Positions 45,695-53,968 of a stretch of DNA of 64,000 bases are shown here, piece by piece. The translations under genes were made by a program, and so were the position numbers. Location of the stretch: the NCBI GenBank assembly GCA_024958715.1, contig JANWUS010000053.1:62001-126000 (forward strand). Direction: 5' to 3'. The stretch's first letter is position 1; every line of letters starts with the position of its first letter. The notes below the pieces were generated by a model. It saw only the letters and a list, made by a program, of their open reading frames with translations, had not been told where the DNA came from and ran no database searches. Source of the DNA: Cyanobium sp. FGCU52 (GTDB taxonomy: Bacteria; Cyanobacteriota; Cyanobacteriia; PCC-6307; Cyanobiaceae).

Positions 45695-47732
45695 GGCTGT
45701 CCCCGCGGCAGCCTCCCCGCCGCCTCCGGACGGTGCCAGGGACCTCCGCGCCCTGCCCTTCCTGTGGAACCTGCTGGCCTGGGCGGCTCTGGTGGGGGCC
45801 CTCACCGGTCTGGCGGTGGTGGGCTTCCACGAGCTGCTGGGCTTCATCAACAATTTTCTCTTCGGCCCGTTCGTGGAGGGCCTGCTGGTGGTGGGCCGCT
45901 CCTCCGCCACCAGCCTGCCGGCCCCCGATCTGCCGGTGGTGGATCTTCCCCCCCTCGACCAGGACAACGGCACGCCGCTGAAGGCCCTCCTGCAGCTGGG
46001 ACTGGGCGGCATCGGACTCCTCCCCACCCCGCCGGCCCTGCCCGAGCCGCCGCCCCCGGTGGTGGATGCCACGGCGTTTCCCGACTGGCTGGCCCTCTGG
46101 CCGGTGGTGGTGGTCCCCACCCTCGGTGGCCTGGCCGTGGGGCTGCTGCGCAAACTCGGAGGCAACCTCGGGCCCGGCCTCCCCAGCCTGATGGCCATGG
46201 CCGACGGTGCCCTCGCAGGCGTTCCCCGCCTGCCGTTGCTGCGGCTGGTGGCCGCCTCCCTCAGCCTCGGCAGTGGCGCCTCCCTCGGTCCAGAGGGTCC
46301 GAGCGTGGAGAGTGGCGGCAACATCGGCCTGTGGGTGGCCCAGGAGGGCCGGCTCTCGCCCGAGTCGCGCAAGGCGCTGGTGGCGGCCGGCGTGGCGGCC
46401 GGTCTGGCGGCCGGATTCAAGGCACCGATCGCCGGGGTGTTCTTCGCTTTCGAGGGAAGTTTCAGCTCGGTGCCCGGCCGGCCGAGCCTGCGGGCCGTGC
46501 TGGTGGCCGCCGTGGCCTCAGCCCTGGTCACCCAGCTCTGTCTCGGCGACACACCGATCCTGCGGCTTCCCGCCTACGAAGTGCGTTCGCCCTGGGAGCT
46601 GCCCCTCTATCTGGTGCTCGGACTGCTGGCCAGCGTCATGTCGCTGGCGCTGGTCCGCCTGCTTGCTCTGGGTCGCGATCCACGCCTGCAGGAACTGCTG
46701 CGCCGGCTTCCCCCCGGTCTGCCCACGGCGGTGGGGGGAGCGGCGGTGGGGGCCATGGCCCTGGCCTTCCCCCAGGTGCTCGGGGTGGGATACGACACGA
46801 TCGAAGCCTTGCTGGGCAGCGACGGCGGCATCCCGCTCCTGACGCTGATGGCACTGATCGGCGTCAAGCTTCTGGCCACCACGGTCAGCAATGCCACCGG
46901 ATTCGTGGGAGGCGGATTCGCCCCTTCCCTGTTTCTGGGGGCCGTGCTTGGCAATGCCTATGGACAGCTCCTGGGCGAGGGCGGCCTGCACCTGCCGGTG
47001 GCGGAGCCGCCGGCCTACGCGATGGTGGGGATGGCCGCGGTCCTGGCGGGCAGCGCCCGTGCACCGCTCACGGCCCTGCTGCTGCTGTTCGAACTCACCC
47101 GCGACATCCGCATCGTGCTGCCGCTGATGGCCGCCGCCGGCCTGAGTGCGGCGCTGGTGGAGCGTTGGCAGGGGGTGCAGGACCCCGGACTGCTCGGAGC
47201 CGACCCGATGGAGGAGAAGCGGCGCGGCAGGCTGGCATCGATCCCCCTGGCCGAGGCCCTCGAACCGGAAGCCCCGCTGGTGCTGCCGTCGGAGATGGGA
47301 GCTGGTGAGGCACTCCGCCGCCTGATCGATGGGCATGGCCACTGCCTGATCGTCGCGGAGGGCCCGCTTGCCGCAGGTCTGGTGACCCTGGCCGACCTGC
47401 AGCGGGGTCTGGCCGCCGCCGCCGATTCCTCCTCCCCGGTGAACCTGGGAGACTGCCGCCGCGGTGAACTGGTGTGGCTGCCGTTGACGGCGCGGCTTGA
47501 TCAGCTGGAGGACCAGCTCACACCCGAGGGTCTGCGCCAGATCCCCGTGTTCGATGTTCCGTCCGGAATCGCGGGGCATCTGCCCCACGGTCTGCCTGCC
47601 GCCGGGCTGCCGCTGGTGGCCCTCAGGGGGCTGGCGAGCCGCGATGGGATGGCAAGGGCCCTGGCCCGCAGGCTTCAGCTCTCGGGGCTGGAGCTGGGGG
47701 ACATCAGAGCCTCAGCCACCGGATCCGCCTGA
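45669..47732 (+). CDS. ClC-family chloride channel/antiporter with regulatory tail, 687 aa
   Basis: Multi-pass transporter. The selectivity motifs are [14 protein letters not shown] (the gating Glu is retained), [11 protein letters not shown] and [17 protein letters not shown]. The extended first loop after the opening helix is unusual. After the membrane domain (about 1-500) a cytoplasmic tail of about 180 residues resembles a degenerate CBS pair ([21 protein letters not shown]). TTG 45669 is the only plausible start and lies inside hemC, so expression is probably coupled. Confidence 0.88.
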   Translation: MPPSGPRPEAVPAAASPPPPDGARDLRALPFLWNLLAWAALVGALTGLAVVGFHELLGFINNFLFGPFVEGLLVVGRSSATSLPAPDLPVVDLPPLDQDNGTPLKALLQLGLGGIGLLPTPPALPEPPPPVVDATAFPDWLALWPVVVVPTLGGLAVGLLRKLGGNLGPGLPSLMAMADGALAGVPRLPLLRLVAASLSLGSGASLGPEGPSVESGGNIGLWVAQEGRLSPESRKALVAAGVAAGLAAGFKAPIAGVFFAFEGSFSSVPGRPSLRAVLVAAVASALVTQLCLGDTPILRLPAYEVRSPWELPLYLVLGLLASVMSLALVRLLALGRDPRLQELLRRLPPGLPTAVGGAAVGAMALAFPQVLGVGYDTIEALLGSDGGIPLLTLMALIGVKLLATTVSNATGFVGGGFAPSLFLGAVLGNAYGQLLGEGGLHLPVAEPPAYAMVGMAAVLAGSARAPLTALLLLFELTRDIRIVLPLMAAAGLSAALVERWQGVQDPGLLGADPMEEKRRGRLASIPLAEALEPEAPLVLPSEMGAGEALRRLIDGHGHCLIVAEGPLAAGLVTLADLQRGLAAAADSSSPVNLGDCRRGELVWLPLTARLDQLEDQLTPEGLRQIPVFDVPSGIAGHLPHGLPAAGLPLVALRGLASRDGMARALARRLQLSGLELGDIRASATGSA

Positions 47733-47854
47733 GTCAGCAGGGCAAGGATCCGCTCCAGGTCGAGTTGGGACAGCTCGCCATCATGCCGCCACTTCAGGGC
47801 GGTGTTGTGGGGCGGGTGGGAAATCGGGGCAGGTCCCGGGAAACGGTCAGACAT
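47675..47854 (-). CDS. Small hypothetical protein, 59 aa
   Basis: MSDRFPGPAPISHPPHNTAL, followed by KWRHDGELSQLDLERILALL and an acidic Ser-rich tail. No known family is recognised. The 3' 58 bases overlap the ClC gene on the other strand. A TAGGGT box on the minus strand (47906-47901) lies 46 bases upstream. The ATG at 47914 would give a longer product beginning upstream of that box. Confidence 0.5.
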   Translation of the reverse strand: MSDRFPGPAPISHPPHNTALKWRHDGELSQLDLERILALLTQADPVAEALMSPSSSPES

Positions 47855-47996
47855 GGCGTGTGCGCTGTAGCCCGTGGGCACGGCGCCGGGCGGTGCTGTA
47901 ACCCTAGGGGTCAATACCTACCCGCGTGAGCGATCGGGCCGGGATCTGCAGAATCTCTTCCGCTCCCTGGCCCGGCTCGCCCGAAGCCGCTGCCGC

Positions 47997-48617
47997 TCAG
48001 GGCTTGACGATCACCGGCGTGCCGATGTCGACCTGGTCGAAGAGTTGGCGCACGTGGGGGGTGAGCATCCGCACGCAGCCGGACGACACCGCTTCCCGTC
48101 CTTTCACGGTCCACTCCCAGGCCGTGGGGGTGCCGTGGATGCCGAACTGATCCCTGGCCGTGGTGTGGAAGCCGATCCAGCGATCCCCCAGGGGGCCCTG
48201 GGGGCCGATGGTGGGGTTGTTCTTGCCGGTCTTGGTGCTCTGGTACTGGGGATTGACCACCTTGTTGCGCACCTTGAACACCCCGGTGGGCGTGGGCGTG
48301 GCGGGGTCACCGACGGCGACCGGCCAGCTGCCCACCACCTTGCCGTTGTCCACCAGGCTGATGGTGCGCTTGCGCAGCTCCAGCACGATCTCTCTGGTGC
48401 TGGTGACGGCCGCGGTGGCGGGGGCGGCGGGACTGGTGCCGGCAGCCGGTGCCGGGGTGGGCACCGGCGGCGGCGCGGTGAGGGGGGCGCCGAGGGTGCG
48501 GCTCGTGGCCGTGGTCGTGCCGAGCTCGGCCGCCCCGAGGGGACCGGCGAGCAGGAGAGCCCCGCCGCTGAGCGGGGCGATCAGGGCACGCAGGAGGGCG
48601 CTACGGGGCGAGGACAT
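47997..48617 (-). CDS. Secreted L,D-transpeptidase (YkuD domain), 206 aa
   Basis: Forms 3-3 peptidoglycan cross-links or anchors proteins. The signal peptide (LLRALIAPLSGGALLLAGPLGA) leads to an Ala/Pro/Thr linker and a catalytic domain with GFHTTARDQFGIHGT and the nucleophile Cys in SSGCVRM. Start 48617 is chosen for its normal signal peptide. The ATG at 48653 overlaps the second ppa stop by TGATG and is an alternative that would couple the two genes. Confidence 0.9.
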   Translation of the reverse strand: MSSPRSALLRALIAPLSGGALLLAGPLGAAELGTTTATSRTLGAPLTAPPPVPTPAPAAGTSPAAPATAAVTSTREIVLELRKRTISLVDNGKVVGSWPVAVGDPATPTPTGVFKVRNKVVNPQYQSTKTGKNNPTIGPQGPLGDRWIGFHTTARDQFGIHGTPTAWEWTVKGREAVSSGCVRMLTPHVRQLFDQVDIGTPVIVKP

Positions 48618-48652
48618 GGGCGAACAGGGTGGCAGGAGAACAGGGGGGCGCA

Positions 48653-49240
48653 TCAGCCCACCAGTTTGGGGTCGATCGTGGTGGTATAGCGCGCCTCGCA
48701 CTCCTTGACGATCCGCACGGCTTCGGCGGTGTCGAAGAAGCCATTGACCTTGCAGGTGCCCGGCTTCTTCAGATCCTTGTAGTGCTCCCAGTAGTACTGG
48801 GTTTCCTTGAGCCAGTGCTCACCCAGCTGGGTGTAACTGGTGATGTGGTCCATGCGCTTGTCATCGGCCAGCACGGCGATGACCTTGTCGTCGACCTCGC
48901 CGCCATCGTCGAATTTCATGATGCCGATGATGCGGGCTTCCACCAGGGAGCCGGGGATCAGGGGTTCGGTGACGCCCACGATCTCGATGTCGAGGGGATC
49001 ACCGTCCTCGTCCCAGGTGCGGGGGATGCAGCCGTAGGCGAAGGGATAGGCGAGCGACGAGTAGCCCACCCGATCGAGCTTCAGCTGGCCGGACTCGGTG
49101 ATCAGCTCGTACTTGTTGATCGTGCCGGAGTTGAGCTCCACGATGGCGTTCAGCCGCAGCTCCGCCTCGTCGGCGAAGGCCGGCAGCACGTGCAGCAGAT
49201 TGAGCATCGTGCGGCTGGGGGCGTGGTCGATGTTCGCCAT
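48653..49240 (-). CDS. ppa: Family I inorganic pyrophosphatase (copy 2, active-site set intact), 195 aa
   Basis: Family residues are present: VELNSGTINKYEL, DRVGYSSLAYPFAYG, the full DGDPLD metal motif, and DDGGEVDDKVIAV. The C-terminal part (ETQYYWEHYKDLKKPGTCKVNGFF) matches the bacterial and plastid type. It diverges widely from copy 1 at 23649-24185. A TAAGAT -10-like box lies 21 bases upstream. Downstream it meets the L,D-transpeptidase gene with at most a short overlap. Confidence 0.94.
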   Translation of the reverse strand: MANIDHAPSRTMLNLLHVLPAFADEAELRLNAIVELNSGTINKYELITESGQLKLDRVGYSSLAYPFAYGCIPRTWDEDGDPLDIEIVGVTEPLIPGSLVEARIIGIMKFDDGGEVDDKVIAVLADDKRMDHITSYTQLGEHWLKETQYYWEHYKDLKKPGTCKVNGFFDTAEAVRIVKECEARYTTTIDPKLVG

Positions 49241-49261
49241 GGGATCGGATTGCGCGGCGGC

Positions 49262-49267
49262 ATCTTA
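49262..49267 (-). promoter_or_regulatory. Candidate -10 of the second ppa
   Basis: TAAGAT on the minus strand, 21 bases before the ATG at 49240. No clear -35. Confidence 0.4.
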
Positions 49268-49300
49268 CGAAGCGTCACGGGCGACGCATCCCTGCGGCGG

Positions 49301-50845
49301 TCAGCCTGCAAGCCGCTCCAGCTTCCCCTCCAGATAGGTGAGGAAGGGCCCTGCCGTGAGGGGAGCCCCGCTCACCCGCTCCACCAGTTCGCCGGCCTCC
49401 ACGCTTCTTCCCAGCGGCCAGACCCGCTCCGCCAGCCAGCCGAACACGGTCTGATCCTCACCGCGCCCCAGGCGCTCCTCGATCGGCCCGAGGTCCCGTT
49501 CCATCGCCTCGGCCAGCTGGGCGCTCACCAGGTGCCCCAGGGCATAGGAGGGGAAGTAGCCGAACAGCCCCTCGCTCCAGTGCACGTCCTGGAGGCAGCC
49601 TTCGGCGTCATTGCCGGGACGCACGCCCAGCAGCTCCTCCATGCGGCGGTTCCAGGCCGCCGGCAGATCGTTCACCTGCAGCTCGCTCTCCAGCAAGGCA
49701 CGCTCGAACTCGTAGCGGAGCACGATGTGCAGGGCGTAACCCAGCTCATCGGCCTCCACCCGGATCAGCCCAGGGCGCATGGGGTTGAGATCGCGCCAGA
49801 ACCCATGCGCTCCTCCCCAGGGATCGGCCCCGAGGGCGCCCTGGAAGCGGGGATACCAGCGGGCGGCGAAGGCTTGGCTGCGGGCCAGCCGGCATTCCAG
49901 GAACAGGCTCTGGCTTTCATGCACCGCCATCGAGGTGGCCTCGCCCAGGGGCCAGGGGAACCAGTGGTCATCGCCCCGGGGCAGGCCCTGCTCGTAGAGC
50001 AAATGACCCCATTCGTGGGCGGTGGCCAGGAAGGCCGAGAACGGCTGGCCGGGCACCATCCGGGTGGTGATGCGGAAGTCCTGCGGGCCGAGGGTGCAGG
50101 AGAAGGGATGGGGCGAACGGTCGCGCCGGCAGCGCCCGGGATCGAAGCCCCACTCCTCCAGAAGCTGCCTGCACAGGTCATCCTGCACCTCTTCCGCCAG
50201 GTCCCAGGCGGGGATGGCCGAAACGGCTCCGGATCGGCCGCGCTCCTCCTGCACCCGGCGGATCAGCGCCGGCAGCCGCTGCTGCAGGGGAGTGAAGAGA
50301 TCCTCCAGCAGGTGTTCGCTGATGCCGGGCTCGAAACGCTGGGCCAGGGTTTCCCAGCGGCTGCGCGGGAGATCGCCCATCCCCTGCTCCGCCACCGCCA
50401 GCTGGCCCGCCTCCTCCCTCCGCAGGTGCAGAAGCTCGCTCAGGGCCGGGGCGAACAGCGGAAAGTCGGCGCTGCGCCGGGCCTCCTGCCAGAGGGCATA
50501 GCCCCGGGCCTGGGCCTGGGCCAGTCGACCCACCAGATCCGGATCCAGGCAGCGCTGACGCTCCAGCTCCCGGCGCAGCAGCAGCAGGTTGCGCCGCCTT
50601 TCCGGGCTGGCGTCCGCGTCGAGGCTGGCCTCCGCCTCGGCCACCAGCTCCGCGTAGGCCTCACTGCTCTGGCGCTCGTGCAGCTGGCAGGCGAGCAGGG
50701 CCAGCTGCTCGCCGCGCCAGGTGGCCCCCTCCGCCGGCAGCACCGTGTTCTGGTCGTAGTAGAGGGTGCTGTGGATGCTGCCCAGCAGGCGGGTGGTGTG
50801 GAGGTGCTGCCGCAACCGCTCCAAGGCCTTGCCCGGTGTGCTCAT
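49301..50845 (-). CDS. M32 (Taq-type) metallocarboxypeptidase, 514 aa
   Basis: Thermostable carboxypeptidase 1 family, cutting C-terminal residues with broad specificity. Zinc motif in FLATAHEWGHLLYEQG (HEWGH) and third ligand region in ATSMAVHESQSLFLE. HPFSCTLGPQDFRITTR and PMRPGLIRVEADELGYALHI are typical. Length is normal (about 500). It is predicted cytoplasmic; no signal peptide. Divergent from the secreted HEXXH gene. Confidence 0.94.
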   Translation of the reverse strand: MSTPGKALERLRQHLHTTRLLGSIHSTLYYDQNTVLPAEGATWRGEQLALLACQLHERQSSEAYAELVAEAEASLDADASPERRRNLLLLRRELERQRCLDPDLVGRLAQAQARGYALWQEARRSADFPLFAPALSELLHLRREEAGQLAVAEQGMGDLPRSRWETLAQRFEPGISEHLLEDLFTPLQQRLPALIRRVQEERGRSGAVSAIPAWDLAEEVQDDLCRQLLEEWGFDPGRCRRDRSPHPFSCTLGPQDFRITTRMVPGQPFSAFLATAHEWGHLLYEQGLPRGDDHWFPWPLGEATSMAVHESQSLFLECRLARSQAFAARWYPRFQGALGADPWGGAHGFWRDLNPMRPGLIRVEADELGYALHIVLRYEFERALLESELQVNDLPAAWNRRMEELLGVRPGNDAEGCLQDVHWSEGLFGYFPSYALGHLVSAQLAEAMERDLGPIEERLGRGEDQTVFGWLAERVWPLGRSVEAGELVERVSGAPLTAGPFLTYLEGKLERLAG

Positions 50846-50986
50846 CCGTTCTCAGGAGGGACCACCAGCTTGGCGCCGCCGGGCCGTGGCCGGCTGGGCG
50901 GGTCATGGCCAGTCTGGGAACAGGCCACCGACGATCCGGATCCGTTCCTGCGGAGCCGTGCCGCCGGCGCACCTCTGGAGTCGCCG

Positions 50987-51505
50987 ATGTCCCGCCGCTT
51001 TCCCGTTCCGGCCGTCATGGCCGGCGTCCTGTCGCTTGGCCTGCTGCTCCCCGGCGTCAGCCGGGCCTCCAGCCTGGAGGACATCAAGCGACTGGAGGAT
51101 CTGATCAATGCCTCCGGCACCAAGACGGTGGTCTCCGACAGCTGTCCGCCCGATCACGCGGGCTATTACGAGAGCGACGGCAAGGCCACCGATCGGCTGG
51201 TGATCTGCCGCAACAACGTGAATCTCAGCGATGTGGAGGCGGTGTGGGAGGTGATGGCCCACGAATCCACGCACATCATGCAGGCCTGCACCGGCAGCAC
51301 GGCCATTCCCGACGAGCTGATGCCCCGCACCTACCGGGAGCTGCAGACGATGGCGCCCCACTACGCCAAGCTCGTGGGTCGCAGCTACGCCAGTTCCGAT
51401 CAGCGGCTGGAGGCGGAGGCCTTCTGGATGGAACTGCAGACCCCCCCGGTGGTGATCGAGCTGTTCCAGCGCAACTGTGCCCGCTTTCTCCAGCCCCAGC
51501 GCTGA
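50987..51505 (+). CDS. Small secreted HEXXH protein, 172 aa
   Basis: A signal peptide (FPVPAVMAGVLSLGLLLPGVSRA, cleavage near 27) is followed by a 145-residue domain with VMAHESTHIMQ, an HExxH zinc-metallopeptidase signature at 92-96, and two or three Cys (DSCPP, VICRN, ACTG). The candidate third ligand could be Glu in LEAEAFWMEL. I do not recognise the family. Beginning 141 bases from the divergent M32 carboxypeptidase. Confidence 0.75.
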   Translation: MSRRFPVPAVMAGVLSLGLLLPGVSRASSLEDIKRLEDLINASGTKTVVSDSCPPDHAGYYESDGKATDRLVICRNNVNLSDVEAVWEVMAHESTHIMQACTGSTAIPDELMPRTYRELQTMAPHYAKLVGRSYASSDQRLEAEAFWMELQTPPVVIELFQRNCARFLQPQR

Positions 51506-51553
51506 GGATGGAGGCTCTGCCTAGCCTCGGATCGGTTCGTCGTGCCCGCGTCG

Positions 51554-52159
51554 ATGTCCTGCCGTCCGCTGCGCCTGCCGTCCTCCCTGGTGCTTTTGCC
51601 GCTGCTGATTGCAGGATCGGCGGCGGCCGCGCCCGTTCCGGAACCGCCGGCCACCCCGCCGGCTGGTGCCCTCACACCGGTGCCGGCGGTGGCGCCGTCG
51701 GTCACCCCGGGCACCACCCCTCCCCCGAGCAGCAAGGAGCAGCAGGTGCTCGAGCGCATCCGGCAGATGAAGGCGCCCCGCTGGCGCAGCTTCGGGGTCT
51801 GCCGCTACGACTGGGGTGGCTGGCGCATGAGCGAGGCGGGGGTGAGGGCCACCGCCGCCGAATGCGGTGAACCGTCTGCGGCCAGCAGCGTGGCCGTGCA
51901 CTGCGACACCCTCCGGGTGGCCAGGCGGATCGGTGACGGGCCCTGGGAGCCCTGGCGCCTCCCCCTCTCCACCGACGAGTCGAAGACCCTGGGCGGCGAG
52001 GACCGGATGGTGGCGAACCTGTGCGCCAACCTTGCCCCTTCCGCTCCTGCGGCTCCAGCGGCGGGCACCAGGTCGGGGCAGACCCGGCCGCTGAAGGTTC
52101 CTCCGCCGGCCACACCCCCGGCCCCCGCCGGCGGCAAGGCCCGCACCAAGGCCGTCTGA
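51554..52159 (+). CDS. Secreted protein of unknown function, 201 aa
   Basis: A signal peptide (LRLPSSLVLLPLLIAGSAAA) is followed by a Pro/Thr-rich linker, a roughly 100-residue core with FGVCRYDWGGW, RATAAECGE and VAVHCDTLRVARR (three Cys plus LCANL), and another Pro/Ala-rich tail ending basic. No family recognised. ATG 51554 lies 26 bases after a TAGCCT box; GTG 51542 is the alternative. It follows the HEXXH gene by 48 bases. Confidence 0.65.
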   Translation: MSCRPLRLPSSLVLLPLLIAGSAAAAPVPEPPATPPAGALTPVPAVAPSVTPGTTPPPSSKEQQVLERIRQMKAPRWRSFGVCRYDWGGWRMSEAGVRATAAECGEPSAASSVAVHCDTLRVARRIGDGPWEPWRLPLSTDESKTLGGEDRMVANLCANLAPSAPAAPAAGTRSGQTRPLKVPPPATPPAPAGGKARTKAV

Positions 52160-52179
52160 AGGCGGCCGTCAGCCCGGGA

Positions 52180-52581
52180 TCACCCCCAGTGCACGGTCAT
52201 CGGCACGCTTCCCTCGAGGCTGCGCTTCACCGGGCAGACCTCGCCGGCACGGATCAGCAGCGCCCGCTCCTTGTCCGCCAGGTGGTCGGGCAGGGTGATC
52301 CATACCTCCAGCGCACCGATCCGGCGGTCGCTCTCGCTCGTCATGCGCTTCTCCACTCGGCCCTCGGCACCCTCGAGGGCGATGCCATGGCGCTCCGCCA
52401 CGATGCCCATGATCGTGAGGATGCAGCTCACCAGGGCGGTGCCCACCAGATCGGTGGGGGAGAAGGAGGCGCCGCGCCCGTGGTTGTCGAGGGGGGCATC
52501 GGTGATCAGTTCGGCACCGGAGGCCTCATGCACGGCTCGGGTTCGGAGATCGCCCTCGTAGCGGCAGTGGACCAGGGTCAT
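52180..52581 (-). CDS. OsmC/Ohr-family protein, 133 aa
   Basis: Thiol-dependent peroxidase-like fold. SPTDLVGTALVSCILTIMGIVAERHGI carries the helix with the first Cys, and AGEVCPVKRSL the second. The family reduces organic hydroperoxides. It is coupled (ATGA overlap) to the upstream DCC protein gene, so the pair is likely one redox module. Confidence 0.9.
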   Translation of the reverse strand: MTLVHCRYEGDLRTRAVHEASGAELITDAPLDNHGRGASFSPTDLVGTALVSCILTIMGIVAERHGIALEGAEGRVEKRMTSESDRRIGALEVWITLPDHLADKERALLIRAGEVCPVKRSLEGSVPMTVHWG

Positions 52582-53063
52582 GACGGGAGCACAGGACTCT
52601 CCATGCTCGCGCCTTCTTCGTTCGCCGGAGCCGCCGCCGGCATCCGGCAGTGCTCCCGGTCGCGGCAGAGGCTGTCCAGGGACGGCCGACCCGTGAGCAC
52701 CAGGCGCCAGCGGGCCCACAGGCGGTAGAGCCCATCAGCGATCGGGCCGAGAACGGGCCAGCCCGTGGGGGCGTACAGCCAGCCCAGGCCGATCAGGGCA
52801 TAGGCCCGCCGGAAGACGGCCACATCGCGCAGCACGGTGCCATCAGCCTCCAGCGCATGGATGCGCCCCATCGCCTCGCGGTAGCTGATGCCGCCATGGG
52901 CCGCCGGCTCGTAGTCCGGCGCGTCCACGTCGACGAACGCCAGGCGGGGGCTGGGGCCGTTCTCCTGCCGGTCCCGGTGTTCCAGGAAGGTCACCTCCTG
53001 CCGGCAGAGCGGACAGGCCCCGTCGTACAGCAGGGTGAGCCGGGGCTGAACCGGGTGGCGCAT
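52578..53063 (-). CDS. DCC (DUF393) thiol-disulphide oxidoreductase-like protein, 161 aa
   Basis: LTLLYDGACPLCRQEVTFL has the DxxCxxC (DCC) signature of this thioredoxin-like family. RDVAVFRRAYALIGLGWLYAP and a C-terminal SLCRDREHCR with two more Cys are also present. ATG 53063 starts just before the fold. It overlaps the OsmC gene by ATGA and is divergent from yjbQ. Confidence 0.88.
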   Translation of the reverse strand: MRHPVQPRLTLLYDGACPLCRQEVTFLEHRDRQENGPSPRLAFVDVDAPDYEPAAHGGISYREAMGRIHALEADGTVLRDVAVFRRAYALIGLGWLYAPTGWPVLGPIADGLYRLWARWRLVLTGRPSLDSLCRDREHCRMPAAAPANEEGASMESPVLPS

Positions 53064-53119
53064 CGGTCCGAGGGCCAAGGAGACCGATGCTATGCAGTTC
53101 ACACCGTCCACCGCAGCCG

Positions 53120-53578
53120 ATGGCGCCCCTGCGTCAGAGCCTCCACCGCCTGAGCCTGCTCACCTCCGGGGCCGGCTTCACCGACATCACCACGGCCCTG
53201 AACCGGGAGATCGCCGCCAGTGGCCTCGACACCGGCATCGCCGTGATCGCCTGCCTCCATACCAGTGCCTCCCTCACGGTGAACGAGAACGCCGACCCCC
53301 GCGTGCTGGCGGATCTGGCGGCCTACCTCCAGGCCGTGGTGCCTGAGGAAGGGGTGCGCCCGCTCAGCGGCCACGGTGAACTCCGCCGCTGGGTCCACGA
53401 CGACGAGGGCCCGGATGACATGCCGGCCCACGTGCGCACCGCCCTCACCTGCAGCAGCCTCAGCCAGTCGTTCCAGGGGGGGCGGCTGCTGCTCGGCACC
53501 TGGCAGGCGATCTACCTGTGGGAGCACCGCCGGGTCGGCAGCACCCGCCAGCTGTCCCTGCACCTGATCGGGGAGTGA
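53120..53578 (+). CDS. YjbQ/UPF0047 family protein, 152 aa
   Basis: Family linked to secondary thiamine-phosphate synthase activity. ITTALNREIAASGLDTGIAVIACLHTSASLTVNENADP holds the conserved His, and VRTALTCSSLSQSF plus LLLGTWQAIYLWEHR complete the signature. A TGCTATGCA box (53088-53096) lies 23 bases before the ATG. Confidence 0.9.
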   Translation: MAPLRQSLHRLSLLTSGAGFTDITTALNREIAASGLDTGIAVIACLHTSASLTVNENADPRVLADLAAYLQAVVPEEGVRPLSGHGELRRWVHDDEGPDDMPAHVRTALTCSSLSQSFQGGRLLLGTWQAIYLWEHRRVGSTRQLSLHLIGE

Positions 53579-53613
53579 GCAGGGTGCGTCATCGCTCCTC
53601 CGGCCAGCAGCAC

Positions 53614-53619
53614 TAGCGT
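53614..53619 (+). promoter_or_regulatory. Candidate -10 of phhB
   Basis: TAGCGT, 27 bases before the ATG at 53647; same hexamer and nearly the same spacing as for proS and the recombinase gene. Confidence 0.4.
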
Positions 53620-53646
53620 TTTCGACTGACTACCAGCTCTGCTGCC

Positions 53647-53943
53647 ATGCGTGCCCAACCCCTGGATGATGCTGCGATCTCAGCCCTTGCCACCGATCTC
53701 CCTGACTGGTCGCTGGTGAACGGCAAGCTGCACCGGGAATTCCGTTTCGCCGACTTCTCGGCGGCCTTCGGGTTCATGACCCGGGTGGCCCTGGCGGCGG
53801 AGACCCTCGGCCATCACCCGGAGTGGAGCAATGTCTGGAACCGGGTGAGCATCGACCTCACCACCCACGACACGGGGGGGCTTTCGACCCTCGATCGGGA
53901 CCTGGCGGCCCGCATCGATCGCATTCACAGCGGCACGGCGTAG
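53647..53943 (+). CDS. Pterin-4a-carbinolamine dehydratase, 98 aa
   Basis: Regenerates tetrahydropterin cofactors; the cyanobacterial enzyme may also serve carotenoid or Moco biology. [21 protein letters not shown] holds the active-site His pair, and [23 protein letters not shown] the C-terminal helix. Full length. Its TAG stop is part of a TAGGGT box before the Coq4-like gene. Confidence 0.92.
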   Translation: MRAQPLDDAAISALATDLPDWSLVNGKLHREFRFADFSAAFGFMTRVALAAETLGHHPEWSNVWNRVSIDLTTHDTGGLSTLDRDLAARIDRIHSGTA

Positions 53944-53946
53944 GGT
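53941..53946 (+). promoter_or_regulatory. Candidate -10 of the Coq4-like gene
   Basis: TAGGGT whose first three bases are the phhB stop codon, 22 bases before the ATG at 53969. Confidence 0.3.
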
Positions 53947-53968
53947 CCGGACAGTCCCTTCCGCTTCC

